DNA of 23,018 bases. Origin: Choristocarpus tenellus KU-1152. Lineage: Eukaryota > Phaeophyceae. The stretch lies in assembly GCA_964200185.2 (NCBI GenBank), contig CAXNAD020000270.1:1-23018 (forward strand), in the 5' to 3' direction. A model generated the notes under the pieces. The model did not search any database. It was not told the origin of the DNA and saw nothing but the letters and a program-made list of their open reading frames with translations. Below are positions 22,701 through 23,018 of this stretch, in pieces. A program made the translations under genes and the position numbers. Position 1 is the stretch's first letter. Every line of letters begins with the position of its first letter.

Positions 22701-23018
22701 TGTGCTAGGTTGTATTTCCATGACTATGAGGGGGAAAGACTCCATGAAAGAGGGATAATGAGCTGTTCAACAGAAACAAATTGTATTAGAATTTGAATTT
22801 CCAGTGTTGATACAAGCACTATGAACATACACTATTTTAGTAATACTATGGACTGGATTTGTACCTTGAAGTTTCCAAGTCCATCACAGTACCTTTAAGT
22901 TGCCAAGTTCACATTAGGTACTCATAGTATTATTTCTGTACATTGAAGCAGCAACTTGTTCCCCTGATGATGTGCAAATCACACAGGCGGTGACAATGTA
23001 TGTGGTGACAAGGGGGGG
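219..23018 (+). CDS. Giant multi-SPRY protein gene, internal part (about 26 exons; both ends outside window)
   Basis: Exons listed separately below join in consistent splice phase over about 22 kb and give roughly 2,500 codons without a stop. Seen in the sequence: three SPRY/B30.2-type beta-sandwich domains, each split by introns, a C2-like domain, a Leu-rich helical region resembling ARM/HEAT scaffolds, and several charged low-complexity linkers. Known of such architectures: SPRY domains bind protein partners, and giant proteins combining them with helical scaffolds are often E3 ubiquitin ligases (HERC1- or HECTD4-like). Inference: this is the middle of such a scaffold or ligase, probably cytosolic, since I see no signal peptide or membrane segment in the joined frame. 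No catalytic domain is visible here, so it could equally be a non-catalytic scaffold. Beginning, end and first exons are uncertain. Confidence 0.8.
377..535 (+). CDS. Exon 2 (frame ambiguous)
   Basis: A good acceptor (TTTTACTGCACAG) precedes 377. Two frames compete. Model A is phase 0 and reads TTKESLWSEGSEGSALGDSP; it would stop unless spliced at about 496 (AGT|gtatga), and it then joins exon 3 at 1038 in phase 0. Model B reads on to the donor at 536 (AAG|gtaaca) and contains RGVALRVYDVKINQVDTQA, which looks more like folded protein; it joins exon 3 at 1058 in phase 2 but does not join exon 1. In model B the ATG at 447 could even be a start codon. No family is recognised in either frame. Confidence 0.45.
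759..980. repeat. Two small tandem repeats in intron 2
   Basis: A 19-bp unit (ATCTACCATCTACACATTA) is present 2.5 times at 759-805, and a 15-bp unit (ACACTACAGTGATGT) 2.7 times at 941-980. Both lie in the intron between exons 2 and 3 (about 497/536-1037), where nothing else is recognised. Confidence 0.85.
1038..1099 (+). CDS. Exon 3, short linker exon
   Basis: The frame ends KMKYSYFDGTTSE plus two bases before the donor GTGAGG at 1100 (phase 2). The phase is fixed by the join to exon 4: AG|G gives Arg, then CLDVMTTLR. The start is either 1038, after TTCCTAG (phase 0), or 1058, after ATCCAG (phase 2), depending on which frame of exon 2 is real; the 1058 start would make a 42-bp exon. No domain is recognised. 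Confidence 0.6.
1320..1432 (+). CDS. Exon 4, helical segment before SPRY A
   Basis: The acceptor TGTTTGCAG precedes 1320 and the donor GTGAGG follows 1432 (phase 1). The frame reads CLDVMTTLRPIQDFLLQQ and continues to a hydrophobic stretch ending VGAIVGMC. The pattern of Leu, Val and Ile suggests two amphipathic helices. It joins exon 5 in phase 1 to give MCALEFVMDLVCLLMD, so the helical character carries on across the intron. The overlapping alternative frame stops sooner and does not fit the phases on either side. Confidence 0.72.
1433..1754. other. Intron 4, no gene seen
   Basis: About 320 bp of AT-rich intron sequence between exons 4 and 5, with a short GT-rich run at about 1533-1560. 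Three AG candidates (1689-1690, 1746-1747, 1753-1754) sit near the 3' end; only the last keeps the reading phase. Confidence 0.6.
1755..2281 (+). CDS. Exon 5, helical region and first half of SPRY domain A
   Basis: The start is after GGCATCAG because only this acceptor continues the phase 1 codon of exon 4 (T|GT). The first part is helical (LEFVMDLVCLLMD), the middle is a polar linker, and the last 45 residues form the opening strands of a SPRY domain: HGVWSWMIALD, then CIGVAVHPVTNSNYEN. The donor GTGCTG at 2282 is weak. The cut is nevertheless well supported because the next exon supplies exactly the missing SPRY strands in phase 0 (NYENSHQ|MWMVRCYNG), and the same run of motifs recurs in SPRY B. 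Confidence 0.82.
2403..2462. repeat. 10-bp tandem repeats in intron 5
   Basis: A GTGTAGATA-type unit repeated about three times runs directly into an ACTACTCTAG unit repeated about 3.5 times. The rest of intron 5 (2282-2918) is AT-rich with a T-rich tract before exon 6 and no recognised feature. Confidence 0.85.
2919..3807 (+). CDS. Exon 6, second half of SPRY domain A and acidic linker
   Basis: The acceptor is TTTTCTCAG after a long T-rich tract. The first 85 or so codons complete SPRY A: MWMVRCYNGETY, LDRVVFTLDSKTHTLYL (the usual D-V-V-x-x-x-L-D strand pair), VLFSDVPPNVYPAVCFYG, and a closing KAVRLIHLRRVD strand. After this comes an acidic linker rich in Asp, Glu and Gly, with a GEGEGEGE run encoded by a GGAGAA repeat at about 3226-3270. 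Then comes a helical basic stretch (RKTRLRRKCRALKEEEDLL) and a Ser/Ala/Leu helix. The donor GTGGGT at 3808 gives phase 1. The ATG at the start is an internal Met, not an initiation codon. Confidence 0.85.
4067..4136. repeat. (CA)n microsatellite touching the exon 7 acceptor
   Basis: About 35 CA dinucleotides end directly in the CAG acceptor of exon 7, taking the place of a normal pyrimidine tract. An imperfect ATGTATCACACAC repeat precedes it (about 4005-4065). The rest of intron 6 (3808-4137) has no other feature. Confidence 0.95.
4138..4219 (+). CDS. Exon 7, short helical exon
   Basis: The exon begins immediately after a run of about 35 CA dinucleotides ending in CAG. It reads VGRLSAELGASLMVQEQVAE followed by ALRRLGR, an amphipathic helix pair. 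It takes 2 bases from a phase 1 junction with exon 6 and ends in phase 2 at the weak donor GTTTGT (4220). Both phases fit the neighbours exactly, which is the main support for such a short exon. Confidence 0.75.
4252..4485. repeat. 20-bp minisatellite in intron 7
   Basis: A unit close to CTTCCAATAGTATACTTTTC is repeated about 11-12 times with variants (ATAGTATAC, ATAATATAC, ATTGTATAT). Period 20 leaves open frames on the - strand (WKEKYTIGRK-like), which are artefacts. A 9-bp TGTGATGGT repeat follows at about 4626-4659 in the same intron. Confidence 0.92.
4691..6116 (+). CDS. Exon 8, ARM/HEAT-like helical scaffold region
   Basis: This is the longest exon (475 codons), running from TCTAG|G (phase 2) to the strong donor GTGAGT at 6117 (phase 0). 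It opens RLSHTASVRNRLFHPYL. Long Leu-rich amphipathic helices follow: KLHALIIRSLKRLHV, SMILDLLVIMQNNFSRLV, LLPDILRCLQGIML, DRLQLVLSLLRHLQH, NVTLLQHLLKHF, LLQVLLLSLVESD and LLEEFQQHLLYLVLERG. These are typical of ARM/HEAT-like alpha solenoids that hold substrates or partners. A KDKDKDKDK run (about 5575-5603) is encoded by a 6-bp repeat and interrupts two helices as a charged loop. A repeat-class assignment would need a profile search. Confidence 0.85.
6141..6430. repeat. 10-bp and 17-bp minisatellites in intron 8
   Basis: CATCATGTTT occurs four times at 6141-6180, then a 17-bp unit (GACTATTACAATGGTAT) about 12 times at 6226-6430, with TTGTAAT and TTGCAAT variants. Both lie shortly after the exon 8 donor. 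Confidence 0.94.
6555..6657. repeat. Short tandem repeats forming the 3' end of intron 8
   Basis: A 14-bp unit (TTTGTGGTTCATTT-like) three times, then a 15-bp unit (TCCTCTTGGTTACA plus one base) three times, ending 2-5 bp before the exon 9 acceptor. The second repeat is pyrimidine-rich and serves as the polypyrimidine tract. Confidence 0.88.
6662..6835 (+). CDS. Exon 9, helical scaffold continuation
   Basis: Phase 0 at both ends (GGTTGGTGCAG before, GTAAGA after). It continues the last helix of exon 8: CLMQ|VCCRVLKMYS. The second half is VGVLLPPFLHGLFLC followed by NHSRVAEGLLPAV, again a Leu-rich helical pair. No catalytic or metal-binding pattern is seen; the two adjacent Cys residues are not part of a visible zinc motif. 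The acceptor lies at the end of a 15-bp tandem repeat. Confidence 0.8.
6836..7235. other. Intron 9, no gene seen
   Basis: About 400 bp of AT-rich sequence with a few TA and GT-rich runs. I see no exon-like open segment, repeat array or RNA structure. The intron ends CTGTGCAG. Confidence 0.65.
7236..7424 (+). CDS. Exon 10, helical scaffold end and loop
   Basis: Phase 0 in and out (CTGTGCAG|gta, GATGAG|gtttgc). It reads VCLTEVLSAHLGHGHDPSD, then IAEMAAAEANLEKMQRFFL (a helix), then an extended LTPFGWHQVPASLEVDE. It sits between the helical region and SPRY B. The HGHGHD stretch is a smaller form of the His/Gly repeat in exon 15. The intron that follows is about 1.8 kb and filled with minisatellites. 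Confidence 0.78.
7590..8131. repeat. 9/18-bp minisatellite in intron 10
   Basis: About 60 copies of 9-bp units of the form AAATATCCC/AAATATCCT/AAATATCAC/AAATGTCCC. A 72-bp higher-order unit (8 x 9) is duplicated: the sequence starting at 7664 recurs at 7736. From about 7880 to 8000 the pattern settles into alternating CCC/CCT units of 18 bp. The array is open on both strands because its period is a multiple of 3; the Ile-Phe-rich and Asn-Ile-rich frames are artefacts. Confidence 0.95.
8577..9024. repeat. 30-bp minisatellite with ATCGAT core in intron 10
   Basis: About 15 units of 30 bp (AATCGATATCATCAGATAATT plus CATTATGTG) with an ATCGAT palindrome in each. Early units carry ATATAATC and late units ATATCATC; a block of four central units reads CATAATG in place of CATTATG. 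The period of 10 codons leaves long open frames on both strands, read here as artefacts. Confidence 0.96.
9224..9366 (+). CDS. Exon 11, linker and first strands of SPRY domain B
   Basis: The start follows GTCACAG in phase 0. A Ser/Thr-rich linker (STSSLFSVTEDGQLYTSL) leads to the SPRY opening strand HGKAAWEFSLESD, the counterpart of HGVWSWMIALD in SPRY A. It ends in phase 2 at TCCAAG|gtgtgc. Joined to exon 12 it gives ESDSPSDECSVFGIATKP, a continuous SPRY strand pair, which confirms the junction. Confidence 0.8.
9418..9770. mobile_element. MITE-like inverted-repeat element, copy 1 (intron 11)
   Basis: The ends form imperfect terminal inverted repeats: 9418-9447 (ATGAACCCAAATCATTTAAG, then AGGGTTAGGG) matches the reverse complement of 9743-9770 (ATGACCCAAAGCATTTAAG, then AGGGTAGGG). 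Inside, TTAGGGTTAGGG at about 9479-9490 faces CTAACCCTAACCCTAAA at about 9529-9546, a second inverted pair of telomere-like motifs. There is no coding capacity. A related copy lies at 19147-19380. The most likely identity is a non-autonomous DNA transposon; a target-site duplication is not clear. Confidence 0.65.
9981..10047. repeat. (ATT)n microsatellite in intron 11
   Basis: An ATT/ATC trinucleotide run of about 67 bp, 50 bp before the exon 12 acceptor. Confidence 0.93.
10096..10305 (+). CDS. Exon 12, core of SPRY domain B
   Basis: The frame reads CSVFGIATKPTSSRCYN, LWMRRAYNGVLYNRG, and GDVLRCELDMDEGTLRF, a textbook SPRY core (the G-D-x-x-x-C-x-L-D-x-x-x-G-T-L-x-F pattern). It resembles SPRY A more than SPRY C: compare MWMVRCYNG with LWMRRAYNG. 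An overlapping open frame without domain features is a shadow. It ends in phase 2 at TTCAG|gtactt and joins exon 13 as RFRLNG. Confidence 0.87.
10311..10572. repeat. 20-bp minisatellite in intron 12
   Basis: About 13 units of TAGTAGTTGTACCTTGATAC start just 5 bp after the exon 12 donor. Three unit types (TAGTAGTTG, TAGTAATTG, TAGTGGTTG) follow each other in a repeated order, so blocks of four to five units have been duplicated. Confidence 0.95.
10724..10790. repeat. (ACT)n/(ATT)n microsatellite in intron 12
   Basis: An ACT run that passes through ATTACT into ATT, about 65 bp, in the second half of intron 12. Confidence 0.92.
10864..10966 (+). CDS. Exon 13, final strands of SPRY domain B
   Basis: It starts after GTGAAG in phase 2, giving LNGEEEGGFDYLEGEIYPC followed by AGSYRSGVVIKLLK. 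This supplies the N-G turn, the YPC strand and the closing hydrophobic strand expected at the end of a SPRY domain. It ends in phase 0 at CTCAAG|gtcaga. It is too short to stand out without the domain match. Confidence 0.82.
10967..12017. other. Intron 13, no confirmed gene
   Basis: About 1 kb, AT-rich. At 11838-11919 a segment behind a strong pyrimidine tract (CTTTTCTTTCTCACAG) reads SVSQCSKLGKTSKQDSNLTS, but I find no donor that keeps phase 0 into exon 14, so it is not called as an exon. Confidence 0.6.
12018..12113 (+). CDS. Exon 14, short linker exon
   Basis: Phase 0 in (AATACAG) and out (GAG|gtgagg, a strong donor). It encodes 32 residues, MEVLGEASLAGPASSLCKD and a Ser/Gly/Gln tail, with no domain. 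It is the only phase-fitting open segment with good splice sites between exons 13 and 15. It is a flexible linker after SPRY B. Confidence 0.7.
12233..12810. repeat. Three small repeats in intron 14
   Basis: A 15-bp unit (GGCAACAGTTAGTCA) 3.3 times at 12233-12283, a 10-bp unit (TGTGGTGTTA) five times at 12679-12728, and a GA-rich run at 12761-12810. Intron 14 runs 12114-13133; an open segment at 12401-12511 ends in a stop right at its donor and is not called. Confidence 0.85.
13089..13133. repeat. 15-bp repeat containing the exon 15 acceptor
   Basis: TGTTGATTTACACC is repeated three times, and the last copy ends in CACCTGTAG, the acceptor of exon 15. The acceptor side of the intron has been built from the repeat. 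Confidence 0.88.
13134..13888 (+). CDS. Exon 15, low-complexity linker and N-terminal flank of SPRY domain C
   Basis: It starts in phase 0 after CACCTGTAG. The first two thirds are polar and disordered: a basic patch (LLRTERRKSVGR), Gln/Gly/Ser-rich stretches, and a GHGHGHGHA run (about 13632-13656) encoded by GGTCAT repeats. The last 70 residues are ordered: EWYRVADLYQWDWFTVRAAR and VDMEVTPGGKTRRG, which lead into SPRY C. It ends in phase 2 at TCAAG|gtaagc. The His/Gly run could bind metal weakly, but nothing else supports that. Confidence 0.83.
13889..14758. other. Intron 15, no gene seen
   Basis: About 870 bp with T-rich tracts and scattered small open frames on both strands that lack splice support. 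No repeat array or RNA gene is seen. Confidence 0.6.
14759..14915 (+). CDS. Exon 16, first half of SPRY domain C
   Basis: Phase 2 in (CAATCAG|G) gives R-CPLMAFGFCTGPKALDLP, then GSWGWWSDGTLWLNG, the strand-turn-strand typical of SPRY domains (S-x-G-x-x-x-D-G-x-x-x-x-N-G). It ends in phase 0 at VNVNQ|gtgtgt. The final 30 bp and the start of the intron are part of a tandem duplication, so further donor-like sites follow downstream. An overlapping frame (VSSNGVWILYW...) is the shadow and does not fit the phases. Confidence 0.82.
14882..15066. repeat. Tandem duplication of the exon 16 / intron 16 boundary
   Basis: A unit of about 44-50 bp (CAGTGTGTATACCCAACTGT, TAATCAG, GTGTGTGATGCATTTCA) is present four times. 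The first copy contains the real donor. Each following copy has a TTTCACAG acceptor-like site and, in the second, an identical ATCAG|gtgtgtg donor-like site. Confidence 0.92.
15332..15358. repeat. TATAG pentamer run
   Basis: AGTATAGTATAGTATAGTATATATTATA in the middle of intron 16; four pentamers followed by TA-rich sequence. Confidence 0.8.
15477..15761 (+). CDS. Exon 17, central part of SPRY domain C
   Basis: Phase 0 at both ends (GGAATCAG before, AAACAG|gtgtga after). It encodes YRMSFGASFLPLQDCD, VITMVLDTSLGTLKFLVNG, VHAGIAFGPLG, an inserted loop of about 25 residues, and RLYPSCSM. This is the classic SPRY second half: L-D-x-x-x-G-T-L-x-F-x-x-N-G, then G-x-A-F, then L-Y-P. The loop before RLYPS is longer than in SPRY A or B. 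Confidence 0.86.
15871..15910. repeat. 9-bp repeat in intron 17
   Basis: ACTAGGTAC repeated four times, 40 bp before the exon 18 acceptor. Confidence 0.9.
15951..16013 (+). CDS. Exon 18, last strand of SPRY domain C
   Basis: It follows a strong pyrimidine tract ending TTTTCCCTTTCAG. It reads AWIVLRMRKSSLARADEGTM and one further residue. Joined to RLYPSCSMTTEKQ of exon 17 it gives the closing SPRY strand. Phase 0 in; the only phase-consistent exit before the TGA is ATT|gtcata at 16014, a weak donor, followed by a 47-bp intron. The 3' end is therefore less certain than the start. Confidence 0.65.
16061..16175 (+). CDS. Exon 19, short exon between SPRY C and the C2-like region
   Basis: Phase 0 in after TTGAACAG. 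It reads AVILRAAGTCGTQVWPLALD, then LQKTVASLAGRLCATMVA, and ends in phase 1 at TGCAG|gtgtgt. Phase 1 matches only the acceptor at 16382 of the next exon (GCA G|AG ACA). The earlier GT at 16153 (GTTGTG) would break the phase. It looks like a strand followed by a helix; no family is recognised. Confidence 0.72.
16382..17731 (+). CDS. Exon 20, C2-like domain and helical tail
   Basis: It starts at 16382 (TTGTGGAG|AG), fixed by phase 1 from exon 19. A linker with WLNSPLLSGG and SFMSWRVGGVAPIGPP is followed at about 16717-17245 by a C2-like beta sandwich: LLVQVLEGEDL, EPRICLSLVVGGR, TLEVSKWNEE (the usual T...x-W-N-E position), LFVEVEIGGLIVGQGFVTL, and a final GGGRVHLNVSII strand. The Asp cluster of calcium-binding C2 domains is not obvious (HEEP where many have DPY), so membrane binding by calcium is doubtful. 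The tail is helical (LYTMALWYCDQG, VVLEWMEQVHKDPPLLRKVL, FIAALLKHSGLVGEAWEAA). It ends in phase 1 at GGAG|gtgagt. Confidence 0.83.
17902..18029 (+). CDS. Exon 21, helical exon with a GC donor
   Basis: It begins after AATGCCAG in phase 1 (G|GA). An acidic Gly-rich start (GGDGGDSQPEVSK) is followed by a basic amphipathic helix, MAKLWGRVRQLRAYLRTERQ. It ends in phase 0 at TTCAAG, followed by GCAAGT, the consensus of GC-AG introns. GT donors just downstream (18034, 18037) give phases that do not fit exon 22. Confidence 0.77.
19147..19380. mobile_element. Related dispersed element, copy 2 (intron 21)
   Basis: It shares with copy 1 the start TTAGGGTTAGGG, GGTTTTGCCC, TTTGTCCGTT, GGCTTGACTTA, and a long tail: AAAAAGGTGCGTCCGGAACA, AGGATAATGACACT, ATAGCCAAAATTACATCAAA, GCAACATTGGATTT and CCACCCTCT. 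It lacks about 100 bp of the middle of copy 1, including the inverted CCCTAACCCTAA motif. Terminal inversion is visible (GTCCGTTTGG against CCAAATGGAC) but weaker. Confidence 0.65.
19707..19755. repeat. (ATT)n microsatellite in intron 21
   Basis: About 16 TTA/ATT triplets. Poly-Tyr and poly-Asn open frames across it are artefacts. Confidence 0.95.
19937..20197 (+). CDS. Exon 22, acidic-basic linker and helix
   Basis: Phase 0 in after CTGATAG and out at GGAG|gtgagc (strong donor). It starts VLAADKLPGENVNGEVRY and passes through a Glu/Lys run (EEKEEKEEKEVDKEEN, from an AAGGAGGAG repeat at about 20000-20045). Then come the basic IKRTKKVSWAGSS and a helix, ETFADLCLQISARSNFLLE. The charged run resembles single-alpha-helix or linker sequence. 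No domain is recognised. Confidence 0.78.
20198..20682. other. Intron 22, AT-rich
   Basis: 485 bp with TATATA runs (about 20380-20420 and 20630-20650), a TGTTGATTGTTTATCCCA unit occurring twice (about 20263-20300) and a CATGTTTATGTT-type repeat at about 20546-20575. No exon is seen. Confidence 0.65.
20683..20892 (+). CDS. Exon 23, Ser-rich linker and short fold
   Basis: Phase 0 in (GTTGATCCAG) and out (AGTCAG|gtatgg). It reads LCPSTAGSSSSSESTAES, then the helix LMHHLAQDLSDI, a PTPPPPA stretch, then KTRLLRWRSQDNSKGGWKG and VVDVLRVQSQ. The poly-Ser part is encoded by a TCA repeat. The Pro run could bind SH3/WW-type partners, but this is speculative. Confidence 0.78.
20944..21011 (+). CDS. Optional exon 24 after a 51-bp intron
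   Basis: The acceptor TTCTACTACAG precedes an open, coding-like 68 bp: RTCKPVGDKERLGLSFTARD and EE. Phase 0 in fits exon 23. The exit AG|gtgttg is phase 2 and does not fit exon 25 at 21357 in its long frame. It does fit if exon 25 begins at 21368 (GAAG|T). It is either an alternative exon paired with that second acceptor or an artefact. Confidence 0.42.
21318..21350. repeat. 10-bp pyrimidine repeat before exon 25
   Basis: CTTGTCCCTC is repeated three times (last copy CTTGTCCATC), ending 6 bp before the exon 25 acceptor; it forms the pyrimidine tract. Confidence 0.85.
21357..21445 (+). CDS. Exon 25, basic segment with kinase-site-like motifs
   Basis: After AAACCAG in phase 0 it reads LRRSASNPHRKRTMSLGN and ISQGYGGVRLS, ending in phase 2 at TCTAG|gtgact, which fits exon 26 (AG|G CAA). 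RRSAS and RKRTMS match basophilic kinase consensus patterns (R-R-x-S, R-x-x-S). A competing frame from the same acceptor (SFVEVLQTLTEN) stops at 21399-21401 and would need exon 24 upstream. The long frame is preferred because both of its phases fit. Confidence 0.65.
21446..22120. other. Intron 25, no gene seen
   Basis: About 675 bp. It holds a direct repeat of ACTGTAGTCACACACTAAA (about 21480-21520) and of ATGTAATCTTACAT (about 21597-21630). Small open frames here lack splice support. Confidence 0.6.
22121..22359 (+). CDS. Exon 26, acidic Ser-rich segment and helix
   Basis: Phase 2 in (GTGAGCAG|G). It reads QTSTSYIPEGQGMKMESE, an acidic Ser-rich stretch (SFSEDESHSSGEESLLED, casein-kinase-2-like), then a helix, ITAANAAMQVHHLHSVLMKE. 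Two ends are possible: 22319 (CAG|gtgcac, phase 0) or 22359 (GATG|gtatta, phase 1). The later end is preferred because it extends the helix and joins exon 27 in phase 1. Confidence 0.72.
22569..22675. repeat. 21-bp minisatellite in intron 26
   Basis: CACTCTTGTTTACAAGTAAT plus A, five nearly identical copies. The high identity between copies suggests recent expansion. The rest of the intron (22360-22951) has no other feature. Confidence 0.94.
22952..23018 (+). CDS. Exon 27 (partial, runs off the window)
   Basis: The frame reads ATCSPDDVQITQAVTMYVV, then TRG, to the window edge. The acceptor region is GAAGCAG, a NAGNAG pair: a start at 22949 adds one Ala, a start at 22952 does not. Phase 1 from exon 26 fits both. 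If exon 26 ended at 22319 instead, a shorter start at 22987 (CACACAG) in phase 0 would give the same frame. The run of G at the edge may be real or a sequence-end artefact. Confidence 0.6.

Overview
The window looks like part of a nuclear genome of a eukaryote. It carries one large, intron-rich gene on the + strand that runs off both ends. About 25 short open stretches, each bounded by an AG acceptor and a GT donor (GC in one case), join in reading phase from about position 1038 to the right edge. Together they encode roughly 2,500 residues with no start or stop codon that I can assign with confidence. All three standard stop codons are absent from the joined frame, so the standard code fits. 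Intergenic-like AT-rich DNA, CA, ATT and GA microsatellites, many minisatellites and TTAGGG-type telomere-like motifs also point to a eukaryote. I cannot name the lineage.

Protein layout, left to right: an uncertain N-terminal part (219-1099); a short helical segment (1320-1432); SPRY domain A, split over exons 5 and 6 (1755-3807), followed by an acidic Glu/Gly linker; a long alpha-helical, ARM/HEAT-like region (4138-7424); SPRY domain B, split over exons 11-13 (9224-10966); a low-complexity Gly/Ser/His linker (12018-13888); SPRY domain C, split over exons 16-18 (14759-16013); a large exon with a C2-like beta-sandwich and a helical tail (16382-17731); then helices, acidic and Ser-rich linkers and a basic phospho-site-like segment (17902-23018). 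Repeated SPRY domains on a helical scaffold are typical of giant E3 ubiquitin ligases (HERC1- or HECTD4-type) and of other large scaffolds. No HECT, RING or other catalytic domain lies inside the window, so the ligase assignment is only a hypothesis.

The introns (47 bp to about 1.9 kb) are unusual because most carry their own private tandem repeat, with units of 9, 10, 15, 17, 20, 21, 30 or 44 bp, often close to or touching a splice site. Two introns carry related copies of a dispersed element. The better copy (9418-9770) has terminal inverted repeats and telomere-like motifs and looks like a non-autonomous DNA transposon. Other points of interest are a GC-AG intron, a tandem duplication of an exon-intron boundary, an optional exon linked to a pair of alternative acceptors, and a NAGNAG acceptor.

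I see no tRNA, rRNA, CRISPR array, prokaryotic operon, transposase or reverse transcriptase, and no credible gene on the - strand. All long - strand open frames are shadows of tandem repeats.
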